Assembly: GCF_900105455.1 (NCBI RefSeq)
Contig: NZ_FNSF01000001.1
Location: 1,631,001 to 1,695,000 of the forward strand
Origin: Tenacibaculum sp. MAR_2009_124
GTDB lineage: Bacteria > Bacteroidota > Bacteroidia > Flavobacteriales > Flavobacteriaceae
Reading direction: 5' to 3'
DNA: 64,000 nucleotides
Shown here in pieces: positions 9,806 through 18,501 of the stretch. How positions within the stretch are numbered: position 1 is the stretch's first letter; every line of letters begins with the position of its first letter. The translations under genes were made by a program, and so were the position numbers. The notes under the pieces are model-generated. The model had not been told where the DNA came from and made no database searches. It was given only the letters and a program-made list of their open reading frames with translations.

Positions 9806-11425
9806 CTACTCGTTATAAGAGTATACTATATACATATTTGAATAATCTCTTGATAATTTTACTTTGACTTTATCTTCGATTAAAATTTCTCCAATATCAT
9901 TGATTTTATTGTTTTTCAACAAGGCCATTTCTATCTTCTCCAGTAATTCTTTCGTTTTTCCTTTCCCTTTCCTCTGAGGTTTTATTTTTACTCTAATTGA
10001 GCTTACCTTAGAATCCTCATTAAAGAATTTTCCGTCACCATTTTTCGAAATAACTCTTTCATTAAAATAATACTTTAATGAAAATGAAATATTCGAGTCA
10101 AACTCAAAGTACCCATTCATTAATTGATAAGTATCTATCGTTTTTTTCCCTACTCCAACTTTATCAATTAGTGATATTTCCTTATCATATTCCAACATCA
10201 AATTCTCTAAATAACTTGCATCTAGATTTTTCCTTGCTGTCATTATTTTATGCATTACTCCTGAGCTTTCCTTCATTATTTCTTTATAAAACCCATCAAT
10301 ATTGATAAAAGAACTTTTTAAAGTGCTATTCAAATCAAACGGAGTATTATCTTTATATACAGATTTTGTAAATGGTTCATGATATATCAAACGAATACTC
10401 TTATTAAACTCGCTAATATCCTTTCCGTTTTCATCAATATACATCCATTCTCCACCATCCTTAGCAAAGGCTCCATTGTTCAAAAATGGCATCATATCTT
10501 CAAATTCCGATCTTGTAGTGAGCTCTCTTTCCGAAGACATAAAACCAAGCTTTCTATTGCTTCCTTGATATATGGAAAGACCATTAAACAATTTAACAGG
10601 AATTTTCTCTCTTGTCTTTATCAAATAACTCCCTTTTTCATCTATTAACCCATACTCTCCATCATCTCCTTTAACTGAGGCTAATCCTTTAAAGAAAGGA
10701 AATGTTTCTCTCCAAGAATCACTTACAATAACTTTGTTTCCATTTATATCTATATAACCTGATTGATCATCGCTTTTAAAAGCACTTAAACCTTCCGAAA
10801 AAGAATCTAATTCCGTAAACTTGGTAGATAATTGAACAACGTATTCTCCTTTATTATCGATAATTCCTACTCGATTTGTTTTAGATTCTTCGTCATATTT
10901 TTCTACAATAGAAAAACCTTCCCTAAACGATTTAACTTTATGGTAAACAGGTTTAACTACAACGTCTCCTTTTAAATTCATAAATCCCCAATCTCCTGCA
11001 GCATTACTAAATTTAAAAAGACCACTAGAAATTGGCCCTGCTTCTTCAACATCATCAAGAATAATTACCATTTGAAGTGTTTTATCATAAAAGGCCAGCT
11101 TACCATTATTTAGTTTACATAAAATAGTACCTTCATGAAAAGACAATGCATCTAATAAGTCCGTAGTTGTTTCCTTTCCCTTATCATTGACAAAAACTAA
11201 TTTTTTATCATAAGTATAATGAGTCCAATTTTCGGTCATAATTTTTGGTTTTGCATCAAGTTCAAAATCCACCAGAATCTTACCATCTAGTCCAACCAAA
11301 CCATAATCACCTCTATTCGTTTCTCTAATAGGAATCCCTACTCCGTCAAAATAGGTCTCTTTTCCGCAAGAAACTAACATCAATACAAATAAAAAATATT
11401 TAAAGCACTCTAACATCCTCACCAT
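9806..11425 (-). CDS. WG-repeat lipoprotein
   Basis: This 539-residue protein has a lipoprotein signal peptide (lipobox LMLVSC near residue 20) and at least six WG-type repeats between about residues 40 and 340. Examples are GDYGLVGLDGKILV, GDWGFMNLKGDVVVKP, NRVGIIDNKGEYVV, SGYIDINGNKVIV and GEYGLIDEKGSYLI, most followed by an F.EGL.. strand. The C-terminal 200 residues match nothing I recognise. WG repeats are common in surface or periplasmic Bacteroidota proteins and are thought to bind ligands or proteins, but no role is established. The start at 11425 could equally be the ATG nine bases downstream. Confidence 0.75.
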   Translation of the reverse strand: MVRMLECFKYFLFVLMLVSCGKETYFDGVGIPIRETNRGDYGLVGLDGKILVDFELDAKPKIMTENWTHYTYDKKLVFVNDKGKETTTDLLDALSFHEGTILCKLNNGKLAFYDKTLQMVIILDDVEEAGPISSGLFKFSNAAGDWGFMNLKGDVVVKPVYHKVKSFREGFSIVEKYDEESKTNRVGIIDNKGEYVVQLSTKFTELDSFSEGLSAFKSDDQSGYIDINGNKVIVSDSWRETFPFFKGLASVKGDDGEYGLIDEKGSYLIKTREKIPVKLFNGLSIYQGSNRKLGFMSSERELTTRSEFEDMMPFLNNGAFAKDGGEWMYIDENGKDISEFNKSIRLIYHEPFTKSVYKDNTPFDLNSTLKSSFINIDGFYKEIMKESSGVMHKIMTARKNLDASYLENLMLEYDKEISLIDKVGVGKKTIDTYQLMNGYFEFDSNISFSLKYYFNERVISKNGDGKFFNEDSKVSSIRVKIKPQRKGKGKTKELLEKIEMALLKNNKINDIGEILIEDKVKVKLSRDYSNMYIVYSYNE

Positions 11426-11699
11426 AAACTATTAATTATCAAAAACTTAAATGTAAGCTAATATAAAAAAACTATCTTATTTGTATATTACTCTCGATAT
11501 CAGATAGTTTTATCAATCTCATTAAATCTAATGAACTCGTTTACTTTTCTATAACAATCCTCTTACTTTATAATAATCTTATAATTACCAATCCTTTACA
11601 ATTTACTTTCACTAACAAAACATATACCTATTAACTTTGGTTGTTGTCGAAGCATTTTTTCTAATGAAATGTGTCCAAGCAACTGTATAGTTACTTTAT

Positions 11700-12581
11700 A
11701 TGAAAAAAAGCAAAAAACGAAAAATTGATATCTCAGTAATATCAGATGTGCATTTAGGTACTTTTGGTTGTAGGGCTACTGAACTTAACAACTATCTAAA
11801 AACAATACATCCTGAAACACTAATATTAAATGGTGATATTATTGATATTTGGCAGTTTAACAAACGTTACTTTCCTAAAGCACATTTAAAGGTAATAAAA
11901 CAACTATTATCATTTATTACATCAGGAACAAAGGTGTATTACATTACAGGAAACCATGATGAAGCTTTAAGAAGGTTCACAGGTTTCACCCTTGGAAGCT
12001 TTGAAATTGTAAATAAAGTTGTTCTTAATCTTGATGGTAAAAAAGGTTGGTTTTTCCATGGAGATGTTTTTGATGTTACGATGCAACATTCAAAATGGTT
12101 AGCAAAATTAGGCGGTATTGGTTATGATACGCTAATTATGATTAACACTGCTTTTAATTGGATTAGTGAAAAACTAGGTTATGGACGTTTATCATTTTCC
12201 AAAAAAATAAAAAACAGCGTTAAAAGTGCTATTAAGTTTATCAATGATTTTGAAACCATTGCTTCAGATATTGCTATTTCAGAAGGCTATGATTATGTGG
12301 TATGCGGACATATACACCAACCAGAAATAAAGAATATTAAAAACGAAAACGGTTCAACAACTTATTTAAATTCTGGTGATTGGATTGAGAACCTAACAGC
12401 TTTAGAATATAATAACCAAACCTGGAGTTTATATGAATATGAGAAAGATTGTTTTGCTAAAAATCTAACCTCAGATTCGAAAACTGATAATGATAAAGAA
12501 TTAGTTGGATTTAATGGAAATAATGCCCAACTTTTCGAAGAACTCTTGGTTGAATTTAACATTAATAAATCTTCAAAGTAA
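11700..12581 (+). CDS. LpxH-like calcineurin-type metallophosphoesterase
   Basis: The 293-residue enzyme carries the full set of metallophosphoesterase motifs: ISDVHLG, LNGDIIDIW, ITGNHDE, FHGDVFD and VVCGHIHQPE, which bind two metal ions. Among these enzymes it most resembles UDP-2,3-diacylglucosamine hydrolase (LpxH) relatives of Bacteroidota, but it is longer and its exact substrate is uncertain. It is followed after eight bases by a glycosyltransferase gene, so the two probably act in one envelope glycoconjugate or lipid pathway. Confidence 0.82.
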   Translation: MKKSKKRKIDISVISDVHLGTFGCRATELNNYLKTIHPETLILNGDIIDIWQFNKRYFPKAHLKVIKQLLSFITSGTKVYYITGNHDEALRRFTGFTLGSFEIVNKVVLNLDGKKGWFFHGDVFDVTMQHSKWLAKLGGIGYDTLIMINTAFNWISEKLGYGRLSFSKKIKNSVKSAIKFINDFETIASDIAISEGYDYVVCGHIHQPEIKNIKNENGSTTYLNSGDWIENLTALEYNNQTWSLYEYEKDCFAKNLTSDSKTDNDKELVGFNGNNAQLFEELLVEFNINKSSK

Positions 12582-12589
12582 TCCTAACT

Positions 12590-13600
12590 ATGAAAATTTT
12601 ATACGCCATTCAAGGTACGGGAAATGGACATGCAAGTCGAGCAATTGAAATCATCCCATATTTACAAAGAAAAGCAGAAATAGATGTATTGATAAGTGGA
12701 TATCAATGTGAATTAAAGTTTCCTTTTAAAATTAAATACAAATTATACGGACTTAGTTTTATGTTCGGAAAAAAAGGAGGTATTGATCTTTCTAAAACCA
12801 TAAAAAAAATAAAACTCAAAAAATTAGTCAAAGAGATTAGATCCATCCCCATACACGAATATGATTTAATCATTAATGATTTTGAACCCGTTACTGCCTG
12901 GGCTGCCAAACTTAGAAATATTCCAATTATATCATTGAGTCATCAAAATGCTGTTTTAAACGAAAATGCCCCTAAATATGGACTTTATAAGTTTGAACGA
13001 TTAATTTTGAAGTATTATGCTCCTGCCAAAATAAAATTCGGGTTTCATTTTAAAACCTATGCTTCTTCAATCTTTACTCCTATTATAAGAAAAGAAATAA
13101 GATATCGTAATGTAACCAACAAAGGTCATTACACAGTTTACCTTCCCGCTTATAGTGATAAAAAAATTATTAAAGTATTATCAGAGTTTAAGAATACTAA
13201 ATGGGAAGTATTCTCAAAACATACAAAAGAGCATAAATACCATAACAACATCATAATTCGTCCAATTAATGGTGAAGCATTTATAAAAAGCTTAACGTCT
13301 TCAAATGGTGTACTATGTGGGGCTGGATTTGAAACTCCAGCGGAAGCTTTATACTTAAAAAAGAAATTACTCGTAATTCCTATGAAAAACCAGTACGAAC
13401 AACAATGTAATGCTTTAAGTTTAAAAGAAATGGGAGTTGTAGTACTTAAAAAATTCAACAAGCACCAATATAACGAAATAGCTAAATGGTTGAAGTCAAA
13501 AAACACAATTGATGTAAGTTATCCTGATTGCACAGAAGATATTTTAGACGCCATTACTTTACCATACTACAATCAAGTAATATTGCCTACCATAATATAG
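12590..13600 (+). CDS. GT-B-like glycosyltransferase family protein
   Basis: The 336-residue protein begins with MKILYAIQGTGNGHASRA, the glycine-rich N-terminal loop of GT28/MurG-like and MJ1255-type glycosyltransferases. It has a second nucleotide-sugar-like motif near the C-terminus (NGVLCGAGFETPAEALYLKK, then KQQCNALSLKE-like residues) typical of the GT-B donor site. There is no signal peptide, so it acts in the cytoplasm or at the inner membrane. It is operonic with the metallophosphoesterase upstream. Donor and acceptor are unknown. Its 3' end overlaps the convergent ung gene by 14 bases. Confidence 0.7.
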   Translation: MKILYAIQGTGNGHASRAIEIIPYLQRKAEIDVLISGYQCELKFPFKIKYKLYGLSFMFGKKGGIDLSKTIKKIKLKKLVKEIRSIPIHEYDLIINDFEPVTAWAAKLRNIPIISLSHQNAVLNENAPKYGLYKFERLILKYYAPAKIKFGFHFKTYASSIFTPIIRKEIRYRNVTNKGHYTVYLPAYSDKKIIKVLSEFKNTKWEVFSKHTKEHKYHNNIIIRPINGEAFIKSLTSSNGVLCGAGFETPAEALYLKKKLLVIPMKNQYEQQCNALSLKEMGVVVLKKFNKHQYNEIAKWLKSKNTIDVSYPDCTEDILDAITLPYYNQVILPTII

Positions 13601-14252
13601 TAGGCAATTCTTTTGATTGTAAAAAATTATTGGTTTTTGAAAAATGTTTGTTTCCAAACCAATATCCTCTATTGGCACTAAGTGGAGACGGATGTCCTGA
13701 AGTTAGCACATGATGTTTTTTCTTATCAATTTTTGCTCCCTTTTTTTTGGCATATCCTCCCCATAACAAGAAAACTACATTTTCTTTATCTTCCGAAATC
13801 TTAGAAATTACAGCATCCGTAAATTGTTCCCATCCTTTTTTCTGATGACTTCCAGCCATACCTGCTCTAACGGTTAAGGTAGCATTTAATAATAATACAC
13901 CTTGTTTTGCCCATTTGGATAAATCACCCGAAGTGGGATATTCAGTACCTAAATCTATTTCTATTTCTTTAAAAATATTTTTTAATGATGGTGGATGCGC
14001 TACTCCATCGTAAACAGAGAAACATAAACCGTTAGCCTGCCCCTCTCCATGATAAGGATCCTGACCAAGAATAACCACTTTAATATCTTCAAAAGAACAA
14101 TTATCAAAAGCAGCAAAAATATCGCTGTCTTTCGGATAACATATCCTATTCTTATAATCTTCTTTCACAAAAGAAATCAATTCTTTATAATACGGTTTAT
14201 CAAATTCCTTTTGAAGTATACCTTTCCAATTATCTTTAATTTCTATATCCAT
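13587..14252 (-). CDS. ung: Uracil-DNA glycosylase (family 1)
   Basis: Ung removes uracil from DNA to start base excision repair. The water-activating motif GQDPYHGEGQANGLCFSV, the LLLNATLTVRAG segment and the leucine-loop motif HPSPLSANRG are all present. The ATG at 14252 (221 residues, MDIEIKDNWKGIL) fits the family N-terminus. An upstream in-frame ATG at 14303 would add 17 unrelated residues. The gene converges on, and overlaps, the glycosyltransferase gene by 14 bases. Confidence 0.95.
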   Translation of the reverse strand: MDIEIKDNWKGILQKEFDKPYYKELISFVKEDYKNRICYPKDSDIFAAFDNCSFEDIKVVILGQDPYHGEGQANGLCFSVYDGVAHPPSLKNIFKEIEIDLGTEYPTSGDLSKWAKQGVLLLNATLTVRAGMAGSHQKKGWEQFTDAVISKISEDKENVVFLLWGGYAKKKGAKIDKKKHHVLTSGHPSPLSANRGYWFGNKHFSKTNNFLQSKELPTILW

Positions 14253-14629
14253 AATATCATTTACAATTTCCAAAAATAAACCATTTCTTTTGGTTTCATT
14301 CAAGCAAATTATGCACTCTCTTCTATTCTAACAACAAACCAAACTCTTATTCCATTTACCAATTCAAATTACCGTAATACAATATTCATTTTTTCCTGTT
14401 ACAATAATTTCAAATCATAACTAGTGTTAAACAATCAAAGAAAACTATTCTAAAAATTCGACATCTATTCCAAACATTTCAACCTGATTTAGTGATTAAA
14501 AAAAAATCATCACCATTCTTTTAGACTTCCATAGCAAAGTTTTTAAACTTTAACTAAAAAAGCTTCGTAGTTCTTCATTGCTCCCAAAAAGAATTTATAG
14601 ATTTGTTGTCCAAATAAAAATTACTTTTT
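14253..14629. other. Intergenic region between ung and mutS2
   Basis: AT-rich divergent promoter region. I see no RNA gene, repeat or clear -7 element. Confidence 0.4.
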
Positions 14630-16834
14630 TTGAGTCAACAAGTTATAAAAAAAACGCTGCAAGATTTAGAGTTCAATACTGTATTAGAGCAAGTAACGGA
14701 GTTTTGTATTTCAGAACTTGGTAAGAACGCTGTTCTTAACATTACCCCTATTTCAAAAAATCACACTTTATTTTTTGAGCTAAATATGGTGAATGAGTAT
14801 TTAAGTTCTTTTGAAAATGAAAACAGAGTCCCTAATCATAACTATGACAATATAACGGAACACATTCAGCGGCTTGCTATTGAAAACAGCTTTCTAGAAA
14901 CAGAAGCCTTTTTAAAAGTAGCGACAACAACTACTACCGTTAATGAATTAAAAAAGTTTTTAACCAAATTCAAAGATTACTACCCAAAGCTTAATGAGTT
15001 AAGCGATAGGATTGAATATACAACCTATGTATCAGATGCTATAGAAAAGAAAATCACCTCCTATGGTGAAGTTGCTGATAATGCTTCATCTGATCTTAAA
15101 AGAATACGTAGAGATATTGGTGGCATACGAGGTAAAATTTCAGAAAGCTTCTCACGTGCATTAAGTAAAAACATAGCTAGTGGTTATTTAGATGATATTA
15201 AAGAAACCATCATTGATAATCAAAGAGTATTAGCTGTTTTAGCAATGCATCGTCGTAAGGTTTCTGGTAGCCTTTTAGGTTCATCAAAATCTGGAAATAT
15301 TGTTTATATTGCTCCACAAGCCACGCTAACTTATAGCAGGGAACTCCAAAACTTAATATACGAAGAAAAACAAGAAATTGTTAGAATACTTAGAGCGTTA
15401 GCAGAAGAAATTCGTCCTTATGTTTCTTTATTGGAGCAGTATTTAGTTTTTCTTACACACCTTGATGTTATTGGCGCCAAAGCAAAGTATGCTTTAGAAA
15501 TTAATGCCATTTTACCAAAAATTAGTAAAAAACGAAGGCTGTTTTTAAGAGATGCATACCATCCTATTTTATGGAGAAAAAACAAGGATAATAATGTTAA
15601 TACCATTCCACAAACCATTGAATTAAGTGATCAACAACAAATTATTGTTATTTCTGGTCCAAACGCCGGAGGAAAAAGTATTACCTTAAAAACTATCGGA
15701 CTTCTACAATTAATGCTACAAAGTGGCTTGTTAATTCCGGTTCATGAACGAAGTGAAACCACGCTGTTTAGCACATTTCTAACAGATATTGGAGATAATC
15801 AATCCATAGAAAATCAGTTAAGCACTTATAGTTATCGTCTAAAAAACATGCGTCATTTTCTTCGTAAGTGTAATGAAAACACCTTGTTTTTAATAGATGA
15901 ATTCGGAACTGGATCAGATCCAGAGTTAGGAGGATCATTAGCCGAAATATTTTTAGAAGAATTTTACAACAAAAAAGCCTTTGGTATTATCACTACACAT
16001 TATGCAAACTTAAAAGTTTTGGCTAATGAGTTAGATAATGTAACAAATGCCAATATGCAGTTTAATGAAAGAACGCTTGAACCTACCTATAAATTACTTA
16101 TAGGACAAGCAGGTAGCTCTTTTACCTTTGAAGTTGCCCAAAAAAATGGAATCCCTTATAGCTTAATTAATAGAGCTAAGAAGCGTGTTGAAAATGAAAA
16201 AATTCGTTTAGATAAAACCATCTCTAAATTACAAAAAGAAAGAAACAGGCTCCAAAAAACATCGGATACTCTTGAAAAACAAAAAAGCAAGGAACAAGAA
16301 CATTTAGAAAATCTAAACAATAAAGAACAGAGATTAAGAGAAAAACTTGAAGGTTTTCAAGAATTGTATGATAGTAATCAACGTATGCTATCTTTAGGTC
16401 GATTTATTAATGAGCTTTTGAATAAATACTTTCAAACAAATAATAAAAAAGAGCTTTCAGCAAATTTCTTTAAATGGGTTACTTCGGAAAAAACAAAATT
16501 CACAAAAAAGAATCCTCCAAAAAAGAAAACTAAAACAGAGAAGAAACAAGACGAAATAGCTGAAAAAAAACAGAAAGAAGCGATTAAAAAAGTAGAACAA
16601 GAAGTTCTTAAAAAAGTAGTTAAGGTTAGAGAAGAAAAGAAAATTGAAGCCGCTAAAATTGCGAAAGCAAAAGCTGAATATGTTTTTAAAATTGGAGATA
16701 AAGTTCGTTTGGTAGATGGAAATGCTGTTGGAACTATTGACAAAATTGAAAAGAAGAAAGCCTTTGTAAACTACGGATTCTTTACTACTGAAGCCAAAAT
16801 TGAACAACTGGAGTTGGTACAGAGAGCAAAGTAA
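14630..16834 (+). CDS. mutS2: MutS2 family endonuclease/ATPase without Smr domain
   Basis: MutS2 is a MutS-like ABC ATPase that acts on recombination intermediates and, in some bacteria, on collided ribosomes. The 734-residue protein has the MutS core and clamp helices (about 1-330), Walker A GPNAGGKSITLK (about 343), Walker B LFLIDEFGTGSDPELGG and a long charged coiled coil (about 510-680). It ends in a KOW-like segment (FKIGDKVRLVDGNAVG). The C-terminal Smr nuclease domain of Bacillus MutS2 is missing, as seems usual in flavobacteria. The start codon is TTG, and the residues after it (SQQVIKKTLQDLEF) match family N-termini. Confidence 0.92.
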   Translation: MSQQVIKKTLQDLEFNTVLEQVTEFCISELGKNAVLNITPISKNHTLFFELNMVNEYLSSFENENRVPNHNYDNITEHIQRLAIENSFLETEAFLKVATTTTTVNELKKFLTKFKDYYPKLNELSDRIEYTTYVSDAIEKKITSYGEVADNASSDLKRIRRDIGGIRGKISESFSRALSKNIASGYLDDIKETIIDNQRVLAVLAMHRRKVSGSLLGSSKSGNIVYIAPQATLTYSRELQNLIYEEKQEIVRILRALAEEIRPYVSLLEQYLVFLTHLDVIGAKAKYALEINAILPKISKKRRLFLRDAYHPILWRKNKDNNVNTIPQTIELSDQQQIIVISGPNAGGKSITLKTIGLLQLMLQSGLLIPVHERSETTLFSTFLTDIGDNQSIENQLSTYSYRLKNMRHFLRKCNENTLFLIDEFGTGSDPELGGSLAEIFLEEFYNKKAFGIITTHYANLKVLANELDNVTNANMQFNERTLEPTYKLLIGQAGSSFTFEVAQKNGIPYSLINRAKKRVENEKIRLDKTISKLQKERNRLQKTSDTLEKQKSKEQEHLENLNNKEQRLREKLEGFQELYDSNQRMLSLGRFINELLNKYFQTNNKKELSANFFKWVTSEKTKFTKKNPPKKKTKTEKKQDEIAEKKQKEAIKKVEQEVLKKVVKVREEKKIEAAKIAKAKAEYVFKIGDKVRLVDGNAVGTIDKIEKKKAFVNYGFFTTEAKIEQLELVQRAK

Positions 16835-17020
16835 AATTGTTTTAAAACCAAATCATTTATTTATAAGGTTTTAAGAAAAATAAACAGTATAGACACCGGT
16901 ATTGAAAACTAAAAAAGGCTTCTCTTTACAAAATTATTTTCATTCTATTGTAAATAATTTAACTACCATTGACCTCTTTTTTAGAGGTTTGTAAAACAAA
17001 TAGCTCTATCGAATCATAAA
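16835..17020. other. Intergenic region downstream of mutS2
   Basis: AT-rich. A weak stem (AAAACC/GGTTTT, about 16845-16875) may end mutS2 transcription. No gene is seen. Confidence 0.35.
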
Positions 17021-17195
17021 TAACGTGAGTTCGATGTAAGGATTATTAAACTTAAAAAGTGTCGATTCGAGTGAAAATCGTAGGATTTTTGTATCGAGAA
17101 TAGCTTTTTAATATCGAAAATCAATTATTTTTGATACATTTTTCTTAGAAAAACAATCAAACTGACATTGATTTTTTTGTATCGAACTCACGTTA
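17021..17195. repeat. MITE-like element with perfect 15-bp terminal inverted repeats
   Basis: TAACGTGAGTTCGAT at 17021-17035 is the exact reverse complement of ATCGAACTCACGTTA at 17181-17195. The 175-bp interior has no open frame and contains a small hairpin (AAAATC/GATTTT) and motifs TTCGAGTG and GTATCGAGAA. Related motifs recur at about 17848-17905. The structure fits a non-autonomous mobile or dispersed intergenic repeat. Copy number elsewhere is not visible from this window. Confidence 0.5.
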
Positions 17196-17211
17196 AATAA
17201 GAATGTTTCTC

Positions 17212-17380
17212 TCCTTTGCCTTGATTCAAAGAAGCAAAAATCAAGACTTATGATAAGAATTTAAAAATACTACGACACCACCAGCCATAGATAAAAAGAA
17301 CTCGCTACCGCTCAAACGGCTTTTCATCTTTCAGCCAACCCTGCTACCTTGATTTTTAGAAATTCTTATCAATAGGTCGA
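17212..17380. repeat. Intergenic element with internal inverted repeats
   Basis: GATAAGAATTT (17252-17262) pairs with AAATTCTTATC (17360-17370), and a CTTGATT/AATCAAG pair sits at the left side. The roughly 170-bp segment is GC-richer than its surroundings and non-coding. It resembles a dispersed intergenic repeat, but this is an inference from one copy. Confidence 0.35.
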
Positions 17381-17437
17381 AAATTATCAAGTTCGATGCC
17401 ATTGCAATTGTTTAGGAAAATTTACAGCATATATTGC

Positions 17438-17755
17438 GTTTAGCAGTATCGCGGAAGCCAATACACAACATGAATTCCGTTTAGCGGCGTCGCTGAAGCC
17501 AATACACATCATGAATTCTGTTTAGCGGTGTCGCTGAAGCCAATACACATCATGAATTCTGTTTAGCGGTGTCGCTGAAGCCAATGCACAACATGAATTT
17601 CGTTTAGCGGTGTCGCTGAAGCCAATACACAATATGAATTCTGCTTAGCGATGTCGCTGAAGCCAATGTACACCATGAATTCTGCTTAGCGGTGTCGCTG
17701 AAGCCAATACACAACATGAATCCCGTTTAGCGGCATCTCTGAAGCTTTTTAGCCT
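17438..17755. repeat. Eight-unit 41-bp tandem repeat array
   Basis: A unit beginning with [T/C]TTAGC starts at 17439, 17480, 17521, 17562, 17603, 17644, 17685 and 17726, exactly 41 bases apart each time. The core GCGGTGTCGCTGAAGCCAAT is nearly invariant, and each unit contains the small palindrome AGCG-GTGT-CGCT. Differences are point changes spread along the whole unit, so no variable spacer exists. The period is not a multiple of three and no frame stays open, so the array is non-coding. Confidence 0.9.
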
Positions 17756-17845
17756 CTTAGACATTATCCATGATTATATTGGATGGGCAAAAGAACAATA
17801 CCTTCAAAATATTGATCACTAACAACCGATAATTCACAATTTCTG

Positions 17846-18000
17846 TATGTCGGTTCGAGTGTTTTTTAAGAGTGTTAACCAAGTAAAAATGTATCGAGAA
17901 CTTTATTCAACACCAACGAATGAAAACTGATAATTGATAACCGATCACTGATAATTGATCACTGACTAAACTCATCATTTAAAATTCAACACTACAAATT
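17846..18000. repeat. Degenerate short repeats (TTCGAGTG/GTATCGAGAA and CTGATAATTGAT motifs)
   Basis: About 17846-17905 repeats the motifs TTCGAGTG and TGTATCGAGAA of the MITE-like element. About 17937-17970 holds two close copies of CTGATAATTGAT joined by AACCGATCA. No gene is seen between here and 18300. Confidence 0.4.
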
Positions 18001-18253
18001 AAACTCAAGAGATTGAGGGAAACCGTAAGAAAATTTAAATTCATTTTAGTAAGTTTGTTACAGAAAGAAAAAGCAATACTAAAAAATTAACCAAATACTA
18101 CAAATTTAGGGATACATGCTTTAACCGCATACTTCAAAATCTCTTTTCTTATGGTAACAATTTTACTTTTTAGCAAGGCTTTTTAAATAATTAACTAAAT
18201 GGATAACAAAACCCAAAAGGTAGGGTTATCTGGGGATTTAAATTAGATAAACA

Positions 18254-18273
18254 TTATATCTGTCGGGATATAA
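18254..18273. repeat. Palindrome at the left edge of the first cassette-like gene pair
   Basis: TTATATC and GATATAA form a perfect 7-bp stem around TGTCGG, followed by CCAGTTAGCATACAT and, 27 bases after the palindrome, the ATG of the 66-residue gene. It resembles the other palindromic boundaries at 19105, 20012 and 22404. Confidence 0.4.
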
Positions 18274-18299
18274 CCAGTTAGCATACATACCCAAGCAAT

Positions 18300-18500
18300 A
18301 TGGAAATAGGACAAAAATGCAAGATAAATAATGACGAAAGAGTTTATAAAGTGACAAACTCTTGGAAAGAGAAACGAATAATCGAGAATACAGAAAATTC
18401 GATTGAATATGAAATTGAAATTTTTGTGAATTTAGAGGAAATTGATAATTCGGAAAACACAAAAGCAAAAGTTTCAACAACAAAAGTATATCCAGTCTAA
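18300..18500 (+). CDS. Small hypothetical protein upstream of a SieB-like gene
   Basis: The gene encodes 66 residues, acidic and highly charged, with no signal peptide or membrane segment (MEIGQKCKINNDERVYKVTN and onwards). The first half (a KIG..CKI...ERVYKV-like strand pattern) suggests a small beta-rich fold. I do not recognise the family. Its stop codon is one base before the ATG of the SieB-like gene, so the two are almost certainly co-translated and functionally linked. Confidence 0.6.
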   Translation: MEIGQKCKINNDERVYKVTNSWKEKRIIENTENSIEYEIEIFVNLEEIDNSENTKAKVSTTKVYPV

Positions 18501-18501
18501 T

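Noticed and set aside
17438..17755. CRISPR array
   Set aside because: The period is constant but the whole 41-base unit is conserved. There are no unique spacers and no cas genes nearby.
18442..18501. Extended start for the SieB-like protein
   Set aside because: The extra residues overlap the 66-residue gene and are basic and uncharacteristic. The ATG at 18502 follows the upstream stop and opens the first membrane segment.
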